Positions 58,165 to 64,000 of a DNA stretch of 64,000 bases are shown here, piece after piece. Origin of the DNA: Prunus persica. Taxonomy: Eukaryota > Streptophyta > Magnoliopsida > Rosales > Rosaceae. The stretch is taken from contig NC_034013.1 in NCBI RefSeq assembly GCF_000346465.2, forward strand, positions 5,005,791 to 5,069,790, given 5' to 3'. The position numbers were made by a program, and so were the translations under genes. The notes beneath the pieces are model-generated. The model did no database searches. It saw only the letters and a program-made list of their open reading frames with translations, and was not told the origin of the DNA. The number at the start of each line of letters is the position of its first letter. Position 1 is the first letter of the stretch.

Positions 58165-59298
58165 ATGGTGGGATCAGGTTCCGCAGGTGGAGATTTACGA
58201 ACTCCACAGTTCAATGGTTCAAACTATGATTTTTGGTCATTACAAATGGAGACTATCCTCATAGCATATGATCTATGGGATGCAGTGGAGATTGGAATAC
58301 AACCACAACCGATTATTGAGCAGGAAGCAGGCTCTGAAGGCACTGGAGATGAAGAGAGTGAGCCTGAGCAAATTCCAGTGGAAGCACCTACTATCTCCAG
58401 AGAAGATAAGATCAAAAATGCCAAGGCTTTGAGTCTTATTCAAGGAGCACTATCAGATGAACTCTTTCCACGCATCAGAAATGAGAAGACTGCAAAAGGT
58501 GCTTGGGAAATTCTACGAAGCGAGTTCAGAGGAGATAAAAAGGTAAGAACTGTGAAATTACAAGCTATTAGAGCTGATTTTGAATATTTGAGAATGAATG
58601 ATGTTGAATCTCTGGATGACTACTTGGCTCGATTTTTTGAAACTGTAAACAACCTAAAATCTCTAGGAGAAGATGTAACAGATAAAAGGATTGTTCAAAA
58701 ATTGTTGATGAGTCTAAGTGGGAGGTACAAGTCCATAGTGTCAATCATTGAAGAAACTAGAGACCTCGACACTATTAGAGTTGAAGAAATTCTTGCATTT
58801 GTCAAAGTCTATGATAAGAGAGAGGATCTACATGATGAAAGGGATAAATTGGCAGGAACTGAGAAAGCTTTTAGCAGTCTTAGAGTTAGAAAGAATCAAG
58901 CTTCTGGAGCTAACAAAAGTTCTCAGGGAAAGCAAAATCAAAAATGGCAAGGACAGAACAAAAAGGGCTCAAATTGGTCTCAAGGTGGAAACTTTAACAA
59001 CAATAATGGCTCAAATTGGAATAATGGCTTTGGAGGGAATTGGAACAACAGTTTCAATTCACAAAACAAGCAAGGAAGTAGCAGTCAAGGAGGTGTGAAA
59101 CCACAGTGCCAAGTCTGTCAGAAGTTTCATTTTGGTGTGTGCAGGCACAAAGGCAAACCTAGATGTGGAAAATGCATTAGGTTTGGTCATTTAACTAAGG
59201 ACTGTGACAATGGCAAACAAGTTGCAAACTGTGCAAAGGAGGAAGAGGTAACCACAGAAACAATGTTCTATGCTTGTCATGCAAGTTCAATTGCATAA
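58165..59298 (+). CDS. Copia Gag
   Basis: Chosen start is the ATG at 58165 (MVGSGSAGGDLRTPQFNGSN). The upstream open frame has no earlier ATG in phase. It shows the N-terminal LTR-polyprotein gag block (FNGSNYDFWSLQMET) and a UBN2-type region (DFEYLRMNDVESLDDYLARF). A Gly/Asn/Gln-rich RNA-binding stretch and a CCHC zinc knuckle (CGKCIRFGHLTKDC, about residues 349-362) follow. A TAA at 59296 ends it. The pol frame continues in the same phase after it, so the stop interrupts what is normally one Gag-Pol polyprotein in Copia elements. Confidence 0.9.
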   Translation: MVGSGSAGGDLRTPQFNGSNYDFWSLQMETILIAYDLWDAVEIGIQPQPIIEQEAGSEGTGDEESEPEQIPVEAPTISREDKIKNAKALSLIQGALSDELFPRIRNEKTAKGAWEILRSEFRGDKKVRTVKLQAIRADFEYLRMNDVESLDDYLARFFETVNNLKSLGEDVTDKRIVQKLLMSLSGRYKSIVSIIEETRDLDTIRVEEILAFVKVYDKREDLHDERDKLAGTEKAFSSLRVRKNQASGANKSSQGKQNQKWQGQNKKGSNWSQGGNFNNNNGSNWNNGFGGNWNNSFNSQNKQGSSSQGGVKPQCQVCQKFHFGVCRHKGKPRCGKCIRFGHLTKDCDNGKQVANCAKEEEVTTETMFYACHASSIA

Positions 59299-59307
59299 AG
59301 CAAGTCT

Positions 59308-62297
59308 GTGTGGTTTGTTGACAGTGCTTGCAGCAACCACATGACCTCTCAAGAGTCCTTGTTGATCAATCTTGATAGATCAGTGACCTGCGAAGTGAAA
59401 ATGGGCACTGATGATCTTGTTCAAGCCACAGGAAAAGGGACACTTGTAGTTGAGACAAGAAAAGGGAGAAGATATATAAATGAGGTGCTGTTAGTCCCTG
59501 GTCTAGATGAGAATTTGTTGAGTATAGGACAAATGATGGAGCATGGGTACTACATTCTATTTGGAGGAAACTATGCATTAATATGTGATGACAGCAGTCT
59601 TGACAATGTTGTTGCCAAAGTAGCAATGGCTGGAAATAGATGCTTTCCATTGTCTATGGAATCTATCTGCTCAATGGGAATGAAAGCAGCAGTACAAGAA
59701 GATCCATGGATTTGGCATAGAAGATTGGGGCATTTGAGTTTTGCAAGCATGAAAAAAATGCAGCAAATACAAATGGTGTTAGGCTTACCTGATTTCTCAG
59801 AAAAAGAAGGAGTATGTGAAGGCTGTGTGTATGGTAAAAGCCACAGAGAACCATTTGAGAATGAGAAGCCTTGGAGAGCTAAGAATCCACTTGAGTTGAT
59901 ACACACGGATGTTTGTGGTCCAATGCAAAATGAGTCCATTGGAGGAAATAAATACTTCATCACATTCATTGATGACTATTCAAGAATGTGTTGGGTATAT
60001 TTTCTCAGAAACAAGTCAAGTGTGATAAGTGTGTTCAAAAAGTTCAAAGCTTTTGTTGAGCTACAAAGTGGATTCAATTTAAAGAAACTAAGAAGTGACA
60101 GAGGTGGAGAATACACTTCACATGAATTCCTTGAGTATTGCTGTGATCTTGGCATGGGGAGGCAATTGACTATTGCCTACTCACCTCAGCAAAATGGGAT
60201 TGCTGAAAGAAGAAACAGAACCATTTGTGAAATGGCAAGATCAATGATGACTGAGAAGAAAATTCTTGTAAAGTTCTGGGCTGAAGCAGCTGTACTGCTG
60301 TGTATCTGCAAAACAGGTGTTATACCACTTCAGTTACAGACAAAACTCCATTTGAAACTTTCACAGGAAGAAAACCAGGTGTAAAACACCTGAGAGTGTT
60401 TGGAAGTATCTGTTACAGTCACATTCCATCAAACCTTAGACAGAAATTTGATGACAAAGTAAGCAAAGGAATTTTTATGGGTTATGGCAGCTGTGAGAAG
60501 GGTTACAGGATCTATAATCTTCAAATTGAGAAGATCATACTCTCTAGAAGTGTTGTTTTTTATGAGAACAAATCCTGGAATTGGGAAAGCAAGCAAGATG
60601 AAACTGTCCATGTGCCTCTCATCTTTGAAAATGGAAGTTCTGAGATAACTGAAACAGAAGAAACCTCTCATGAAACTCACAGCATTGCTTCACCAAATAT
60701 GAATCAATTAATCTCAGATGATGAACATGTCTCTGAAAGCAATGGTAGTGGTACCAGTCAAGGGTCAACTCCAAGCAATACACCAGTAAAGCTGAAAAGT
60801 TTGGAGGACATTTATGCAAGATGTCACATGACCATTATTGAACCTGAAACTTATTATGAAGCTGTTGAAGACAAAGCATGGAAGGAAGCAATGGATGCTG
60901 AGATTGAAACCATTGAAAAGAATAGAACTTGGGAGCTAGTGGAAAGGCCTACAGATAAACCAGTCATAGGAGTCAAATAGGTGTTCAAAACCAAGCTGAA
61001 TCTTGATGGAACAGTTCAAAAACACAAGGCTAGGCTTGTAGCTAAAAGGTATGCTCAGAAACCTGGTATTGATTATAATAAAACCTTTGCCCCGATGGCA
61101 AGGTTAGATACAATTAGAACTTTGATTGCACTTGCAGCACAAAAGGGTTGGAAGTTGTTCTAATTAGATGTTAAGTCAGCCTTCTTGAATGGAGTACTTG
61201 AGGAGCAGGTTTATATTGAGCAACAGAGGGGGTTTGAAGTGAAAATAGCAATTCATAAGGTCTATAAATTGAAGAAGGCTCTCTATGGTTTGAAGCAGGC
61301 TCCCAGAGCCTAGTACAGTGAAATTGACACCTATCTAACTAGCTGCAATTTTAAAAGAAGCACCAGTGAGGCCACCTTATATATCAGAACTGATGAAGAA
61401 GGAAAACTGATCATTGTCTCTATATATGTTGATGATATAGTTTATATTGGAAACAGTAATGCTTTGCTCAGTGAGTTTAAAAGGGACATGATGCAGAAGT
61501 ATGAAATGACTGATTTAGGACTCCTACATCATTTCTTGGGAATGGGAGTTCTACAAACTGAAAATGGGGTGTTTATTTGTGAAGTTTAGTCTCGAGGATT
61601 GTAAGTCAGTAACAATTTTCTTACCCACTGGTGAGAATCTAAAGAAAGTTGATGGAAGTCAGTTGGCTGATGAAGGTTTGTTTAGAAAAATTATTGGCAG
61701 CCTGTTGTATCTGACTACAACCAGGCCTGATATAATGTTTGCAGCCAGTTTGTTATCAAGATTCATGCATAGCTCCACAAAGAAGCACATGGGAATTGCA
61801 AAAAGGGTTCTCATATACATTCAAGGCACTCTCAGCTATGGCATTGAATTTACAAGGGACAAGAATGTTGTTCTGATTGGTTTTTGTGACTCTGATTGGG
61901 CTGGCAGTGAAGATGACAGTAGAAGCACATCTGGATATGCATTCAATTTTGGTAGTGGAGTTTTTTCATGGGCTTCAGTCAAGCAAAACACAGTTGCATT
62001 GTCAACTGCAGAAGCAGAATACGTCTCAGGAGCTGAGGCAACTGCTCAAGCTATCTGGCTAAGGTTTGTGTTGGATGATTTTTGTGAAATGCAACCTAAT
62101 GCAACACCATTGTTTTGTGACAACATGTTAGCAATATCAATGGTCAAAAACCCTGTTTTCCATCAGAAAACAAGGCACATAAATTGAAGGTATCATTTCA
62201 TAAGGGAAGCTTTACAAGAAGGGGTGATTGACATGAGATTCTGCATAAGTGAAGAACAGTTGGCAGATATCAAAAGCTCTGCCCAGAGATCGATTTA
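59308..62297 (+). pseudogene. Copia Pol (protease, integrase, RT, RNase H), broken
   Basis: Protease signature DSACSNHMT near the start. The integrase zinc region (HRRLGHLSFASMKKMQ, then CEGCVYGK) and core (IHTDVCGPM, FIDDYSRMCWVYFL, SPQQNGIAERRNRT) lie in frame to ~60290. A one-base frame change follows, then RT in a second frame ([40 protein letters not shown]) with stops at 60978, 61161, 61311 and 61587. A second frame change, apparently with a short deletion, precedes the RNase H part (CDSDWAGSEDDSRSTSGY, STAEAEYVSGAEATAQAIWL) with a TGA at 62185. Several stops sit where the family has Trp or Gln, as expected from C-to-T or G-to-A decay. It cannot encode a working polyprotein. Confidence 0.93.
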
Positions 62298-62349
62298 ATT
62301 ATTTGAGGTTGAAGCTTGGAGTTAAACCAGTAAGCAGCTTAGGAGAGGC

Positions 62350-62847
62350 TGTTGAGAGTTAAGCTGCATACTAGTCTTGAATCAAGCTGCAGATGTTAAT
62401 TCTGCAGATTGACAGTGAAGAGGATGAAGAATCGAATGAGCTGAAGAACTTTCCTCTTATAGTAATAGCTGTTATAGGATATGTCCAACGGCTAATTTTC
62501 TTACTATTTTGAGAAACTCTACAGCTGTCATTCTTAGCTGTCTTAGTCCTTTCTGCTGTAACGATTTCTAGCCTAGGTGTAAGAATCATTGCCTCCAATG
62601 ATCTTGAATGGCTGGAGATGAGTCCTTGTGTCCTAGTTTTTAGGATCTGTTTTTTTTTTTTTGGCAGCTTGTGTCATGCATATAGTGTGTTTTTGGCTCT
62701 GATGCAATATATGAAAAAAAATAGACTGAAACATTCTCATTCTCTCTGAGTTTTTCTCTCCTCTACATACGTTGCTTACAAAAGGTTTTATTTTGTTATG
62801 TAAATCAATCACTAAAAAACCAGCAAGCTAAATACCAAATTCTAACA
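62350..62847 (+). repeat. Copia 3' LTR
   Basis: 498 bp, preceded by the purine-rich AGCTTAGGAGAGGC. Nearly identical to the 5' LTR. Confidence 0.97.
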
Positions 62848-63059
62848 GATTATGCAAACATGACAACTAAGCAAGCTAGAATTGGAACTTGTCCTAATGC
62901 CTTCATGTTTGTAGTTGTTCTCATGGTTGATAGTTTGGCTGAAGTGTCTGTTGCTTCAGACCTATGTCTTGTTGTGGCCTGAAATAGAGAAGCACCGAGA
63001 GTCTGTGTTTGCTCTGTTCTTTCTCTTTTGCTATTCTATTTGATTGTGTCTTGGACCAG

Positions 63060-63480
63060 TTTTTAAGGGCCTTTGATGGCTTCAAAGTCTTAGAGTTCCT
63101 TACAAACAAGGCGAAAGACAAGTCTCGGCATTTCTCCATGTATTTGATTCTTCCTGATGCAAAAGATGGGCAGTCATATTTGAATGAAAAAGTTTGTTCC
63201 AGTCTGAATTCTTAGCTCAACATCATCCATACAATAAAGTTGAAGTGGATGACTTTAAAATCCCAGGGTTTAAACTTTTCTTCTAACTTGGAAGCATCCA
63301 AAATTCTCAAGAATTTCAGATTGGTGATGATGCATTTCACTAGTAATTTGAAAGAAATGTTTGAGTCCCCTCCACATATTTCGAAGACGCTCCAGAAAAC
63401 CTGCGTTGAAGTTAATGAAGGAGGCACTGAAGCTGCAGTTTTAGTTGCCACAATTCTAACGCGGAGTTGTCTTTCTCGTC
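63060..63480 (+). pseudogene. Serpin pseudogene, middle region
   Basis: After a splice-acceptor-like TTGGACCAG the frame reads FDGFKVLEFLTNKAKDKSRH, then FSMYLILPDAKDG, followed by a stop. In other frames come VEVDDFKIPGFKLFF and a segment ending CVEVNEGGTEAA. The order matches the plant serpin-ZX family (FSMYFFLPDAKDG, F.VNEEGTEAAA hinge). At least one stop and two frame changes break it. The hinge is followed by TILTRS rather than a normal reactive-centre loop. The first exon and the C-terminus are missing. It shares an AACTAAGCAAGCTAGA flank with the sequence just after the Copia element, so the serpin remnants are probably tandem copies. Confidence 0.75.
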
Positions 63481-63599
63481 CTCATCAGATAAAAAATTAC
63501 TCATGTTCAATCTGCCTGCATGCTGATTTATTGAGTGTTGTGTTCATGTCCCGGGAGCTACGCATGAAAACTAAGCAAGCTAGACGTTTATGATGAATT

Positions 63600-64000
63600 C
63601 CCAAATCTTTAACTTGCATTCTGGATGATTTATTTTTATTCTATGTTTTTTTTAATTCAAAAATATTAATAGTAAAGATCCATCAGTTATTTTGCATCTT
63701 CACACACGATCAATCGTCATGGTTCACTCTTATTTTTCTTTTCTTTCTGCAATTAGCAAATATTCTTTATCTTTTCAAAGAAAAAAATACTTGTCCTAAT
63801 CCAGTATAAAGCAGATGATTCTATAGTGACAGAAACAGCATGCTTAAGAAGCTAACATCACATCAAACCCTTGGAGGGATGATGCATCAGGGCATCAATA
63901 AGTTCATGCTCCTGAAACAGTTTGATGAATTCTCATTGAAAATCGACTTCTAACTAAATGTAGTTGACTAAGAATTCTCATTGTAATCTCAAATCAATAA
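63600..64000. other. Unassigned right edge
   Basis: AT-rich sequence, no gene or repeat recognised. Confidence 0.4.

Larger units (their letters stand above)
57536..62847 (+). mobile_element. Ty1/Copia LTR retrotransposon, full length, defective
   Basis: Complete structure: 5-bp target duplication GATTA (57531-57535 and 62848-62852), LTRs beginning TGTTGAGAG and ending TCTAACA, PBS TGGTATCAGAGC matching initiator-tRNA Met directly after the left LTR, a gag region with one zinc knuckle, then protease, integrase, reverse transcriptase and RNase H in Copia order, and a polypurine tract (TTAGGAGAGGC) before the right LTR. The coding region is broken by several stops and two frame changes. It is inserted in serpin-derived sequence. 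Confidence 0.97.

Overview
The window is nuclear DNA of a dicot plant, most likely a woody Rosaceae of the Prunus type (inference). The support is AT-rich intergenic DNA, GT-AG introns of about 100 to 1500 bases, compact plant gene families and many short MITE-type transposons. Gene placement by family is firm. The genus is a guess and needs alignment.

Layout. 1-7.0 kb: a rearranged locus with two copies of a ~1.4 kb segment, an F-box/FBD fragment, an intronless truncated copy of the TFIIH subunit TFB1 (p62), and a short three-exon gene related to the N-terminus of eIF3b. 8.4-11.1 kb: VPS55, an endosomal trafficking protein. 14.5-17.9 kb: a head-to-head pair, maMYB (membrane-anchored MYB/SANT protein) and a mitochondrial-type PPR protein, sharing a 209-bp promoter. 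18.7-20.2 kb: an expansin-like B gene. 21.6-24.5 kb: a cluster of DNA transposons, several with intact target-site duplications. 24.9 kb: a divergent RALF-like peptide gene. 29-35.6 kb: a tandem pair of HAD sugar-phosphatase genes (SGPP type), both with five intact exons. 36.7-38.6 kb: three further MITEs of three superfamilies. 39.3 kb: an adenylate isopentenyltransferase (cytokinin synthesis) beside an RNase H retroelement remnant. 45.4-50.7 kb: a 15-exon dynamin-related protein of class DRP1. 54.2-57.5 kb: a small three-exon fragment of an IDM1-like acetyltransferase and a serpin C-terminal scrap. 57.5-62.8 kb: a complete but coding-defective Copia retrotransposon with near-identical 500-bp LTRs and a 5-bp target duplication. 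63.0-63.6 kb: a second serpin pseudogene.

The genes do not form one pathway. They are independent housekeeping and signalling genes in a gene-moderate, transposon-rich euchromatic segment. I saw no clearly new biological system. The most unusual items are the Copia element that moved recently although its pol is broken, the MITE that placed two G-boxes upstream of the RALF-like gene, the retrocopy lying between duplicated flanks, and the 67-residue IDM1-like mini-gene behind a repeated telo-box leader. All exon borders were placed by eye from splice sites, reading phase and family similarity.
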